A stretch of 64,000 bases of DNA from Xylophilus rhododendri. GTDB taxonomy: Bacteria; Pseudomonadota; Gammaproteobacteria; Burkholderiales; Burkholderiaceae_C. Made by a program: the position numbers and the translations under genes. Every line of letters begins with the position of its first letter. Within the stretch, counting starts at the first letter, position 1. The notes under the pieces were generated by a model. The model was not told the origin of the DNA. It saw nothing but the letters and a program-made list of their open reading frames with translations, and did no database searches. The stretch covers positions 930,001 through 994,000 of the forward strand of contig NZ_CP047650.1 in assembly GCF_009906855.1 (NCBI RefSeq), in the 5' to 3' direction. Below, one piece after another: positions 56,715 to 64,000 of this stretch.

Positions 56715-57962
56715 ATGCCTTCCAACGATCCGTCCGACGTCGCCGCCACCGCCTCCTTCGCCGACGCAGGCCTGATCGGCCGCGAGGCCATCGTCGACCG
56801 CGACCGCGCGGTCGTCGGCTACGAGCTGTTCGACCGCTCGGCCGGCCCCGCGGCCGCATCGGGCATCGCGCTGCTGCTGAACCTGCTGTCCCACCCCGAT
56901 GCCGAAGGCCTGCTGGGCCGCCACACCGTCTTCATCCGCTGCGAGCACGAGAGCCTGAGCAACGGCGACCTGGACCTGGTGCCGCCCGAGCGGGTGGTGC
57001 TGATGGTGCCCTCGTTGCCCGACGAGAGCCCGGCCGCGGTGGCGCCCGTCACCCAGCTGCTCAAGGACCTGCGCGCCCGCGGCTTCCGCCTGGCCTTCGA
57101 CCAGGGTGTGCTGAAGAAGTCCTTCCTCGAATGGCTGCCGCTGGCCTCCCATGTGCGGCTGGACCTGGCGCATTTCGCGCCGCAGATCGGCCAGTCGCTG
57201 GTACGGCTGGTGCGCAGCTCCACCCAGGCGCAGGTGATCGCGCAGAACGTGCACACGGCCGAGGTGCAGGCGCAGCTGGCCGGCTACGGCGTGGCCCTCT
57301 TCCAGGGCCACTGGTTCGCCAAGCCCAGCGTGATCGAGGCCAAGGGCGTGCGGCCTTCGCAGGCCATCGTGCTGCAGCTGATCAACCTGGTGCGGCGCCA
57401 GGCCGATCCTGTGGAGATCGAGGAACTGCTCAAACGCGACCCCACCCTCTCCTTCAACCTGCTGCGTTTCATCAACTCGGCGGGCTTCGGCCTGACCACG
57501 GAAGTGACCTCCTTCCGCCACGCCGTGATGATCCTGGGCCTGAACAAGCTGTTCCGCTGGGCGGCCATGCTGATGACCACGCCGCAGGATGGCAGCGCGC
57601 CGGCACTCGGCACCACCGCCGTGGTGCGCGGCCGGCTGATGGAGCTGCTGGCCACCGAGATCATGCCGCGCGACGAAGCCGACAACGCCTTCGTGGTGGG
57701 TGTGTTCTCGCTGCTGGACGCGATGTTGAGCATGCCGATGCAGAAGGCGCTGGAATCGCTGTCCCTGCCGCAGGCGGTGACCGACGCTCTGCTGCACCAC
57801 CAGGGCCCCTTCGCACCGTTGCTGACGCTGACGGAAGCCTGCGAAAGCGAGAACGACAAGGTCTTTGCCGAGACGGCGATCGCGCTCGGGCTGTCGAACC
57901 ACCAGGTCAACTGGGCGCATCTGAACGCCCTGGCCTGGGCGGACGAGATGGCGCCGGGCTGA
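56715..57962 (+). CDS. EAL-HDOD signalling protein, degenerate EAL (second of a pair)
   Basis: 415 residues, closely similar in layout to the gene before it: IGREAIVDRDRAVVGYELFDRS (YEL in place of EAL), LFQGHWFAKPSVIEAKG, then HDOD with FNLLRFINSAGFGL and SFRHAVMILGLNKLFRW. The catalytic EAL residues are absent. The N-terminal half has diverged much more than the HDOD half, which suggests that the pair shares an output but differs in input. Both probably work in the cytoplasm as protein-protein signalling modules. Confidence 0.9.
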   Translation: MPSNDPSDVAATASFADAGLIGREAIVDRDRAVVGYELFDRSAGPAAASGIALLLNLLSHPDAEGLLGRHTVFIRCEHESLSNGDLDLVPPERVVLMVPSLPDESPAAVAPVTQLLKDLRARGFRLAFDQGVLKKSFLEWLPLASHVRLDLAHFAPQIGQSLVRLVRSSTQAQVIAQNVHTAEVQAQLAGYGVALFQGHWFAKPSVIEAKGVRPSQAIVLQLINLVRRQADPVEIEELLKRDPTLSFNLLRFINSAGFGLTTEVTSFRHAVMILGLNKLFRWAAMLMTTPQDGSAPALGTTAVVRGRLMELLATEIMPRDEADNAFVVGVFSLLDAMLSMPMQKALESLSLPQAVTDALLHHQGPFAPLLTLTEACESENDKVFAETAIALGLSNHQVNWAHLNALAWADEMAPG

Positions 57963-57993
57963 GCCAGGCGGCCCGGCCTTGGCCGGGCGCTGC

Positions 57994-59280
57994 TTACTGC
58001 GCGGCGAACCGGAACCTGCCTTTCTGGTCCTGGCTGACGAGAACACTCACGACTGGAGTCGATGCAGTGCCGACGGGAAGTTTGGCAGTGAAGATCACGC
58101 CTTCCCGTGACGACGCCACCTGAACCGTCGCCTGCCGGCCAGGCGTCTTGTCGAAGTTGTCGATGACGATGGCGTACGCGCCGGTCTGCAGAGTGCGTGA
58201 ATCGCACGCAGCGTAGTAGTGCTCGGGCCCATACCCCACTGTGTTATCGACGTCGAGAAATCCTGCATGACCCACGGGATGGTCGTAGTACACATGCGTC
58301 CCGGTGGGCTCGAAGGTATGCAGATCCACATCGCCAGGGCCATCCCAGGTCAGCGTGACGGTGAACGCCCCAGGGCTGCCGACGGTTTCCGGTGTTTGCA
58401 GCGAGTCCATCGCGGTCTCCACCAGGGAAGCCACCAAGCTCCTGGCGCTGCGGGCAGCATCGAGATAGGTTTCGGCAAAAAAGTGCCCTGTCACATCGAA
58501 GCGGGAGTACGGCAGGCTGATGTTGGCGGGTGGAACCGATGCCAGGCCCTGCGCACGCATGGCATTGATGACGAGATCGATATCGGCCAGCACGTGAGGG
58601 CCCCGCAGCGTGGGTGACGCAGGTGCCACATGTACCGCCGCCACCGATCGGCCGGCCTTGGGCTCGATGTAGTCATAGGCCTGGTTCATGAAGAGATTCC
58701 CCTGGGAGTGCGCCACCAGCATGAGTTTCTGTTTCTGCACCAGCAGCGCATCCAGCCGGGTATTGTGGCTGGCGTAGTCGGCCTGCGTGGGCGCCTGGCT
58801 GGTGAACAGCGAGGCGGTGAAGGCCACGATCCTGGTGCTGAGGCTGGTGTGGATCGCGTCCATCAAGCTGGCGGCGGCAGGCAGGCGTGTGGTGAGGCTG
58901 GCCACCAGCCCCTGGTCGCCGGACAGGCTGTCCCAGAAGAACTCCCATCGCGCGCCGAGTTCGCCGCTGCGGTCAATCTCCGCGGCCCGCTGGACGAAGG
59001 TTTCCGCGAGATCCTGCATGACGCCGCCGGAGTGGTTGTAGAAGTTCTCGTATTGGACGGATTCGTCGTTGACTTCGTCGCCGATCAGCCCCTGGAGCGA
59101 GCCCATTCCTTCGCCCGCCTGCGATGCGGTATTGAGCACGCCGTTGAAGAACCCGACGGTGTAGCCGGCCGGCTGACACAAGGCCTCATCACGGACCGAC
59201 CCGAGCGCCGAGAACGATTGCGCCGCCATCAACGAAACGATGATGAAACTGCGAAGAAGACGGTGGCATTCAGTTCTCAC
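57994..59280 (-). CDS. Secreted hydrolase-like protein with C-terminal YfaP-like (DUF2135) domain
   Basis: 428 residues from GTG 59280, chosen because GAGGAG stands six bases upstream; an in-frame ATG at 59340 lies deep in the upstream gene. Residues 1-28 form a signal peptide (LLRSFIIVSLMAAQSFSALG). The central part has a nucleophile-elbow-like AHSQGN near residue 192 after LMLV, as in alpha/beta hydrolases and PGAP1-like lipases, though the first Gly of GxSxG is Ala. About residues 305-420 resemble YfaP/DUF2135: TWDGPGDVDLHTFEP, YDHPVGHAGFLDVDN, GYGPEHYY. Substrate unknown. It overlaps the lipoprotein gene by 11 bases. Base composition is visibly less GC-rich than the neighbours, hinting at transfer. 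Confidence 0.75.
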   Translation of the reverse strand: MRTECHRLLRSFIIVSLMAAQSFSALGSVRDEALCQPAGYTVGFFNGVLNTASQAGEGMGSLQGLIGDEVNDESVQYENFYNHSGGVMQDLAETFVQRAAEIDRSGELGARWEFFWDSLSGDQGLVASLTTRLPAAASLMDAIHTSLSTRIVAFTASLFTSQAPTQADYASHNTRLDALLVQKQKLMLVAHSQGNLFMNQAYDYIEPKAGRSVAAVHVAPASPTLRGPHVLADIDLVINAMRAQGLASVPPANISLPYSRFDVTGHFFAETYLDAARSARSLVASLVETAMDSLQTPETVGSPGAFTVTLTWDGPGDVDLHTFEPTGTHVYYDHPVGHAGFLDVDNTVGYGPEHYYAACDSRTLQTGAYAIVIDNFDKTPGRQATVQVASSREGVIFTAKLPVGTASTPVVSVLVSQDQKGRFRFAAQ

Positions 59281-59896
59281 ACACGTCTCCTCGCGGGTAG
59301 ACGGTGGAGGTGCCGCTGATGGCGACATTGAATCGTTCATAGGCGTCGAAGCGGGTTCTGGTGTTCACCGTGAACTTCTCAACCGTGCGAACACTGCGGC
59401 TGGACTCACCCGTCGGGTAGACCTGATGGATACAGGCAACCGCCTTGGCGATCCCGCGTGTCGCCGCGATCAGTCCGGACTGCTGTCCGGTATCCGCCAG
59501 CATGGCCACCTGCAGGGCCCTGGACAATTGAAGCAAGGCGCCCCGCTGCTCGGCAGGGCTGGGCAGGGCGGCGACGTAAGCGTCGATGTCGTCCCGCACC
59601 CCGTTCGCATCGGCGTCCGGACCTGCGACCGTGCGCTCGCGGTTCAATCGGGGCAGCTGGCCCGCGGCTTCGGCCGCACGGATCGCATCGCCCAGCGTCA
59701 TGATGGCAGCGGGCGCCGGCCCCGGGCCGCCCGGTGCAGCCGGTGTGCCGGCAGTGGCCGCTTCACCGGCTGGCGCGCCACCTACGGGGGCGGCAATGTC
59801 GTTAGCTACGACGGAATTTCCGCCGCCACAGGCCGACAAGCTCAGCACCACGCAGGCCACAAGCGCAGCGCGGGTCCGCTTCACGAATTTATGCAT
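59270..59896 (-). CDS. Lipoprotein of unknown function coupled to the hydrolase-like gene
   Basis: 208 residues. Signal peptide with lipobox LSAC followed by GGG, typical of outer-membrane lipoproteins. Pro/Ala/Gly-rich spacer (about 36-65), then a helical domain with a calcium-loop-like GPDADANGVRDDIDAYV (about 92-108) and a C-terminal region with two Cys (AVACIHQVYP and the final GDVCEN) that could pair. No recognised family. The next gene starts inside its last codons, so both are translated together; the lipoprotein may hold or chaperone the secreted partner. AGGGG precedes ATG 59896. Confidence 0.7.
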   Translation of the reverse strand: MHKFVKRTRAALVACVVLSLSACGGGNSVVANDIAAPVGGAPAGEAATAGTPAAPGGPGPAPAAIMTLGDAIRAAEAAGQLPRLNRERTVAGPDADANGVRDDIDAYVAALPSPAEQRGALLQLSRALQVAMLADTGQQSGLIAATRGIAKAVACIHQVYPTGESSRSVRTVEKFTVNTRTRFDAYERFNVAISGTSTVYPRGDVCEN

Positions 59897-60008
59897 CCCG
59901 GTTTCCCCTCTCGATGGGGCGGGACTTTAATTCAGATTTTCAATCGGCAATCATTCATTAGTGACAACTCACTCCCTATGAAAGCGAAGCCGGTAGCCGA
60001 CCGGACAT

Positions 60009-60977
60009 CTAGTCCGCCTTGATGCCCGCCGCCTTGATGATGCGGGCGTTGCTGGCCGATTCGGCCGCGATCTGCTTGCCGAATTCCGCCGTGCTCATGG
60101 TGGTGGCCACGTTGTCGGCCGCCAGCAGCTGGTTGCGGAAATCGGGGTTGGCCAGGATGCGGTTGATCTCGGTATTGAGCCGCTGCACCACCGGCTGCGG
60201 CGTCTTGCCCGGCGCGAAGATGCCGAACACCGAGGACAGATTGGCCGCGCCGTAGCCCAGCTCGCCCAGCGTGGGCACATCGGGCAGGCTGCCCAGGCGC
60301 GAAGGCGCGCCCACGGCCAGCGGCACCAGCTTGCCCTGCTTGGCCTGCGACACGATGGCCGGCGCGGCATTGGTCGACAGCACCTCGAAATGCCCGCCCA
60401 GCGCATCGTTCAGCTGCTGGCCGCCGCCCTTGTAGGGCACATGGGTGACGGTGACGCCGGCGGCCGCCTGCAGCTGCGCCAGCATCAGGTGGCCCAGCGA
60501 TGCATTGCCCGAGGTGGCCCAGCGCACCTCGCCGGGATGGGCCATGGCGTATGCCATCAGGCCCTTGAAGTCGCGCGGCGCCAGCGCCGAAGTGCCCATC
60601 ACCACCACCGGCGAATACATCACGCTGGCCACCGGCGCGATGTCGTGCAGCGGATCGAAGGGCGTGGGGCCCAGGTGCGGGTTCAGCACCAGCGGGCTGA
60701 TGGCCGAGAAGCCCAGCGTGTAGCCGTCCGGCGCGGCCTTGGCCACCGCATCGATGCCGATGCCGCCGCTGGCGCCGGCCTTGTTCTCCACGATCACCGG
60801 CACGCCCAGCGGGCCGCTCAGGCGCTCGGCCAGGGAGCGCGCCACGTTGTCGCTGACGCCGCCGGCCGGGTAGGCCACGACGATGCGGATCGCACGGTTG
60901 GGATAGGGCTGGGGCGCCTGGGCCAGGGCGGCGATGGCGGTGACGCCGAGCAGCAGGGAGAGGAGTAGTTTCTTCAT
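60009..60977 (-). CDS. Bug-family (TctC) periplasmic substrate-binding protein
   Basis: 322 residues. Signal peptide MKKLLLSLLLGVTAIAALAQA, then the family start YPNRAIRIVVAYPAGGVSDNVARSLAERL, VIVENKAGASGGIG and the usual THVPYKGGGQQLNDALGG. These receptors bind carboxylates or aromatic acids; many are orphans with no TctAB transporter nearby, as here. Ligand not predictable. First Bug receptor in the window; a second, diverged one is at 62708-63682. Confidence 0.93.
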   Translation of the reverse strand: MKKLLLSLLLGVTAIAALAQAPQPYPNRAIRIVVAYPAGGVSDNVARSLAERLSGPLGVPVIVENKAGASGGIGIDAVAKAAPDGYTLGFSAISPLVLNPHLGPTPFDPLHDIAPVASVMYSPVVVMGTSALAPRDFKGLMAYAMAHPGEVRWATSGNASLGHLMLAQLQAAAGVTVTHVPYKGGGQQLNDALGGHFEVLSTNAAPAIVSQAKQGKLVPLAVGAPSRLGSLPDVPTLGELGYGAANLSSVFGIFAPGKTPQPVVQRLNTEINRILANPDFRNQLLAADNVATTMSTAEFGKQIAAESASNARIIKAAGIKAD

Positions 60978-61022
60978 GAAGAACGATGGGGATGAGAAAA
61001 GGTCAGCGGCACAGCGGGGCGG

Positions 61023-61784
61023 TCAGGACTTGGACAACAGCGCCTGCAGCGCCAGCGCATCGGGCACCGCATGGCCGGCGGCGGTGTTGTCGAACACACA
61101 CCAGCATTCGGCGCCTTCGTCCCGGTACCGGCGCAACAGCCGCGCCCAGTCGGCCAGGCCGTCTACGGAGTAACCCGAATAATAAGTGCGCGGCGAACCA
61201 TGCAGCCGCAGATAGGCAAGACCGCGCCAGCCGCCGGGCGATTCGCCGCCCGCCTCGCGCACCGGATCGGCCAGCACCCGCCCCACCCGGTGCGCCGCCA
61301 GCAGCGCATGGGCTTCGCGCCCGAACCAGCTGGCGTGGCGCGGCTCCAGCGCCACCAAGCCAGGGTACTGGCGGCGCAGCAGGTTGAGGAAAGCATCGAC
61401 CGTCGCCGCCTCGAAGGCCAGGCTGGGCGCCAGCTGCACCAGCAGGCAACCCAGCCGCGGGCCCAGGGCTTCGACCTGGCCGAGGAAAGCCGCCAGCGGC
61501 TGCTCGACATCGGCCAATGCCCGGTCGTGGGTGATCTCGCGCGGCAGCTTCACCGAGAAGCGGAAATGGTCCGGCGTGCTCTCGCCCCAGCGGGCATAGG
61601 TCTTGGGCTGGTGCGGGCGGTAGAAGGAGGTGTCGATCTCGGCCATGCCGAAGACACCCGCATAGCGCTGCAGATGCGTGCCTTCGGCGGGAAATGCCGG
61701 CCAGCTCTGCCTAGGCAGGCTCCAGCCGGCAGTGCCGATGCGCAGCGCGGGCGGCGGCTCAGCCGCGTGGGTGGTGCTTGCCAT
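61023..61784 (-). CDS. DUF72 family protein (YecE-like)
   Basis: 253 residues. A TIM-barrel-like DUF72 protein: LRIGTAGWSLPRQSWPAFP, DTSFYRPHQPKTYARW, HFRFSVKLPREITH, GPRLGCLLVQLAPS and AYLRLHGSPRTYYSGYS. Function unknown; some relatives are nuclease-like by fold. Its start lies inside the end of xerD (26-base overlap), so it is probably co-translated with XerD. Confidence 0.9.
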   Translation of the reverse strand: MASTTHAAEPPPALRIGTAGWSLPRQSWPAFPAEGTHLQRYAGVFGMAEIDTSFYRPHQPKTYARWGESTPDHFRFSVKLPREITHDRALADVEQPLAAFLGQVEALGPRLGCLLVQLAPSLAFEAATVDAFLNLLRRQYPGLVALEPRHASWFGREAHALLAAHRVGRVLADPVREAGGESPGGWRGLAYLRLHGSPRTYYSGYSVDGLADWARLLRRYRDEGAECWCVFDNTAAGHAVPDALALQALLSKS

Positions 61785-62685
61785 GCAGCGTCTTCAGGCG
61801 CTCGCGCGCCACATGCGTGTAGATGGTCGTCGTGGAGATGTCGGCATGGCCCAGCAGCAGCTGCACCGCCCGCAGGTCGGCACCGTGGTTGAGCAGATGC
61901 GTGGCGAAGGCGTGGCGCAACGTGTGCGGCGACAGCTTGGTGTGGATGCCCGCCGCCACCGCATAGCGCCGCACCACCAGCCAGAAGTTCATGCGCTGCA
62001 TGGCGCGGCCCTCGCGGGCGGTGACGAACAGGTCCTCGGTCTGCCGGCCGGCCAGCAGCTCGGGCCGCGACTGGGCCAGGTAGCGGGTCAGCCATTCACG
62101 CGCCACCTGGCCGAAGGGCACCAGGCGCTCCTTGGCGCCCTTGCCGGTGACCCGCAGCACGCCATCGTTCATCGACAGCTGGAACATGCGCAGGCCGATC
62201 AGCTCGCTCACCCGCAGGCCGCTGGCATAGATCAGCTCCAGCATGGCCTTGTCGCGCAGGCCCAGCGCGGTGGAGACATCCGGCGCGTTCAGCAGTGCAT
62301 CGACCTGCGCCTCCGACAGCGTGGCCGGCGTGCGCATCGGCGGCTTGGCCGGCAGCAGGCGCAAGGTGGGGTCTCGCTGCACCGCGCCCTCGCGGATCGC
62401 CCAGTGGAAATAGCGCCGCAACACGGTGAGCCGCCGGTTGGCGGTGCTGGGCTTGCTGGTGCTGAACTGCGCGGCCATGTAGGCCTGCAGATGGTGTTCG
62501 GCGGTGGCATCGATGGCGGTGCCAGGCATGGCCTGGGCCAGCCAGCCGGCGTAGCCCGCGAGGTCGCGTCGGTAGGCGGCCAGGGTGTTGGAGGAAAGGC
62601 CGTCCTCCAGCCAGATCGCATCGACGAAGGCATCGATGCGGGGCTGGCTTTCCGTGGCGGAGGCGGCGGGGTTCGGGCGTTCCAT
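61759..62685 (-). CDS. xerD: Site-specific tyrosine recombinase XerD
   Basis: 308 residues from ATG 62685. The N-terminal SAM-like domain (about 10-105) binds half of dif. The catalytic domain has Arg in YASGLRVSELIGL, Lys in VTGKGAKERLVPFG, HxxR in LSPHTLRHAFATH, His in LLGHADISTT and the nucleophile Tyr in TIYTHVARERL. With XerC it resolves chromosome dimers at dif. No dif-like site was noticed in the window. A short in-frame extension from 62703 is unlikely. Confidence 0.93.
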   Translation of the reverse strand: MERPNPAASATESQPRIDAFVDAIWLEDGLSSNTLAAYRRDLAGYAGWLAQAMPGTAIDATAEHHLQAYMAAQFSTSKPSTANRRLTVLRRYFHWAIREGAVQRDPTLRLLPAKPPMRTPATLSEAQVDALLNAPDVSTALGLRDKAMLELIYASGLRVSELIGLRMFQLSMNDGVLRVTGKGAKERLVPFGQVAREWLTRYLAQSRPELLAGRQTEDLFVTAREGRAMQRMNFWLVVRRYAVAAGIHTKLSPHTLRHAFATHLLNHGADLRAVQLLLGHADISTTTIYTHVARERLKTLHGKHHPRG

Positions 62686-62707
62686 GGCGCCCGAACTTAG
62701 CAAATCT

Positions 62708-63682
62708 CTATTCCAGCACCAGCTTCTGCTGCTGGACCACCTTCTTGTAGACCTCGAACTCGGCCTTGATCTCGGCGGCGAACTGCTCGGGCGTGTTGCC
62801 CAGGACCAGGGAGCCGGTGTCCTCGATGCGTTTGCGCACGGCCGGGTCTTCCAGCACCTTCTTCACGCCGGCGTTGATCTTGTCGACGATCTCGCGCGGC
62901 ATGTTCTTGGGGCCCAGGATGCCGTAGTAGGCCAGGCGGTTGACCGGCTCCAGACCGACTTCCTTGAAGGTCGGCACGTTGGGCAGCGCGGCCAGGCGCT
63001 GCGGCGCGGCCACGACGATGGGCACCAGCCGGCCTTCCTTCACGAAAGGCAGGGCCGACGGCAGGTTGTCGAAGATCATCGGCACTTGCCCGGCCACCAC
63101 GTCGTTGAGCGCCGGGCCGGCGCCGCGGTAGGGGATGTGGGTGACGAAGGTGCCGGTGAGGCTCTTGTAGAGCTCCATCAGCATGTGGCCGATGCCGCCG
63201 GTGCCCGAGGTGGCGTACGAGTACTTGCCGGGCGACTTCTTCAGCGCCTCGGCGAAGGAGGCGTAGTCCTTGGCCGGGAAGGACGGATGCACCGCGATGA
63301 TGTTGGGCGTGGCCGCGATGTTGATGATGGGCGTGAAGTCGGTGATCGGGTTGTACGGGGTCTTGGGGTTGATCGCCGGGGCCGACGCGGTGCTGGAGAC
63401 GGTCGCCAGGCCCAGGTAATAACCATCGGGCGCGGAGCGCGCGGTGTCCTGCGCGCCGATCACGCCGCCGCCACCGGCCTTGTTCTCCACCAGCACCGGC
63501 TGGCCCAGCACCCGGCTCAGCGGATCGGCGATGACCCGCGCCACGATGTCGGTGGTGCCGCCGGGGGCGAAGGGCACGACCAGGTGGATCGGTTTGTTGG
63601 GCCAGGCGGCTTGCGCCAGGACGTTGCCACTGGCGGCTGCCAGGAATGCGGCGGCCGTTGCGACCAGGGTCCTGCGTTGCAT
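62708..63682 (-). CDS. Bug-family (TctC) periplasmic substrate-binding protein
   Basis: 324 residues. Signal peptide ending around SGNVLAQA; family motifs WPNKPIHLVVPFAPGGTTDIVARVIADPL, VLVENKAGGGGVIGA, THIPYRGAGPALNDVVAGQ. GGAGGAGA lies before ATG 63682. A second orphan receptor of this expanded Burkholderiales family; ligand unknown. 22 bases separate it from xerD, but co-transcription with xerD is not implied by function. Confidence 0.93.
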   Translation of the reverse strand: MQRRTLVATAAAFLAAASGNVLAQAAWPNKPIHLVVPFAPGGTTDIVARVIADPLSRVLGQPVLVENKAGGGGVIGAQDTARSAPDGYYLGLATVSSTASAPAINPKTPYNPITDFTPIINIAATPNIIAVHPSFPAKDYASFAEALKKSPGKYSYATSGTGGIGHMLMELYKSLTGTFVTHIPYRGAGPALNDVVAGQVPMIFDNLPSALPFVKEGRLVPIVVAAPQRLAALPNVPTFKEVGLEPVNRLAYYGILGPKNMPREIVDKINAGVKKVLEDPAVRKRIEDTGSLVLGNTPEQFAAEIKAEFEVYKKVVQQQKLVLE

Positions 63683-63794
63683 GGATGTCTCCTCCGTATG
63701 TGAATCGATGGCACATGCTAAACGCGATCCCGGCCCTGGACGGGAGTCTCACAGCACTCACTCACCTGGGGGAAACCCGGACCGGACCCGCTGC

Positions 63795-63800
63795 TATCCT
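63795..63800 (+). promoter_or_regulatory. Possible -10 box directly before the AEC transporter start
   Basis: TATCCT in ctgctatcctgcc, with the GTG start only seven bases beyond. The same spacing is seen at the DUF455 gene, so a leaderless transcript is possible. No Shine-Dalgarno is present. Confidence 0.3.
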
Positions 63801-63807
63801 GCCCCGC

Positions 63808-64000
63808 GTGAATTACGCGCAACTGCTTTTCCCCGACTTCTCGCTCATCCTCTGCGGCTATCTGCTGTGCCGCTTCACGGCGCTCGACCGGCCGGTCTGG
63901 CAGCAGGCGGAGACCCTGGTCTATTACTTCCTCTTCCCGGTGCTGCTGTTCCAGTCGATCGCCAAGGCGCCGCTGGAGCTGCGCGCCGCCTCCAGCATGG
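63808..64000 (+). CDS. AEC-family transporter, N-terminal fragment (cut by window edge)
   Basis: About 64 residues visible from GTG 63808. The reading VNYAQLLFPDFSLILCGYLLCR, then ETLVYYFLFPVLLFQSIA, is typical of the first two membrane helices of auxin-efflux-carrier (AEC)/malate-permease-like proteins. The rest is outside the window, so substrate and length are unknown. It is divergent from the Bug receptor gene. Confidence 0.75.
   Translation, partial: MNYAQLLFPDFSLILCGYLLCRFTALDRPVWQQAETLVYYFLFPVLLFQSIAKAPLELRAASSM

Noticed and set aside
61759-62685. Tyrosine recombinase considered as a phage or island integrase
   Set aside because: It has XerD length and motifs, no adjacent att-like repeats or tRNA, and is coupled to a DUF72 gene rather than mobile-element genes.

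Overview
The window is very GC-rich, densely coded DNA with strong GC-ending codon use. It looks like the chromosome of a betaproteobacterium of the Burkholderiales, probably the Comamonadaceae (Xylophilus/Variovorax/Acidovorax-like). This is inferred from the block parE - lytic transglycosylase - parC, the order pyrG-kdsA-DUF1330-eno-ftsB, dapA-bamC, and two Bug-type (TctC) periplasmic receptors. I see no rRNA, tRNA, CRISPR array, insertion sequence or prophage. No stretch over 300 bases lacks a gene; the largest gaps (roughly 100-190 bases) hold promoters, terminator hairpins or nothing recognisable.

Layout. 1-3226: the start of a YgiQ-type radical SAM protein (cut by the left edge), a CHRD lipoprotein and a split chromate transporter. 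3372-12580: a two-gene surface unit, an outer-membrane beta-barrel protein followed 14 bases later by a 2002-residue secreted protein of about eleven 136-residue modules. Its centre is a near-perfect 408-bp tandem repeat with an 816-bp higher-order duplication. 12658-14083: aldo/keto reductase and RidA-family protein. 14162-26940: two clusters of the circularly permuted ATP-grasp / alpha-E / transglutaminase system facing away from each other around comEC, with an unknown small gene nested inside. 26978-30830: a large GGDEF-EAL sensor that seems to lack a normal start codon, and an unknown gene.

30877-50402 is mostly housekeeping: topoisomerase IV, lysine/peptidoglycan precursor synthesis (dapA), outer-membrane assembly (bamC), ribosomal oxygenase, SlyD-like isomerase, dUTPase, CoaBC, CTP synthase, KDO8P synthase, enolase, FtsB, and a PnuC plus nicotinamide-riboside-kinase-like pair for NAD precursor salvage. 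Many of these genes overlap by ATGA, implying coupled translation.

50507-64000 is more accessory: two tandem paralogous helical proteins of unknown function, Hsp33, gamma carbonic anhydrase and a divergent ferritin-like DUF455 gene sharing a palindromic promoter region. Then come two tandem degenerate-EAL/HDOD signalling proteins, a hydrolase-like protein with a C-terminal YfaP-like domain coupled to a lipoprotein, two Bug receptors, a DUF72 protein, XerD and the start of an AEC-type transporter.

The strongest candidates for undescribed biology are the barrel/repeat-protein unit, the double ATP-grasp/alpha-E/transglutaminase locus with its nested unknown gene, and the tandem unknown paralogs at 50.5-52.9 kb. 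All functional statements rest on reading the sequence and on family knowledge; no database search was run.
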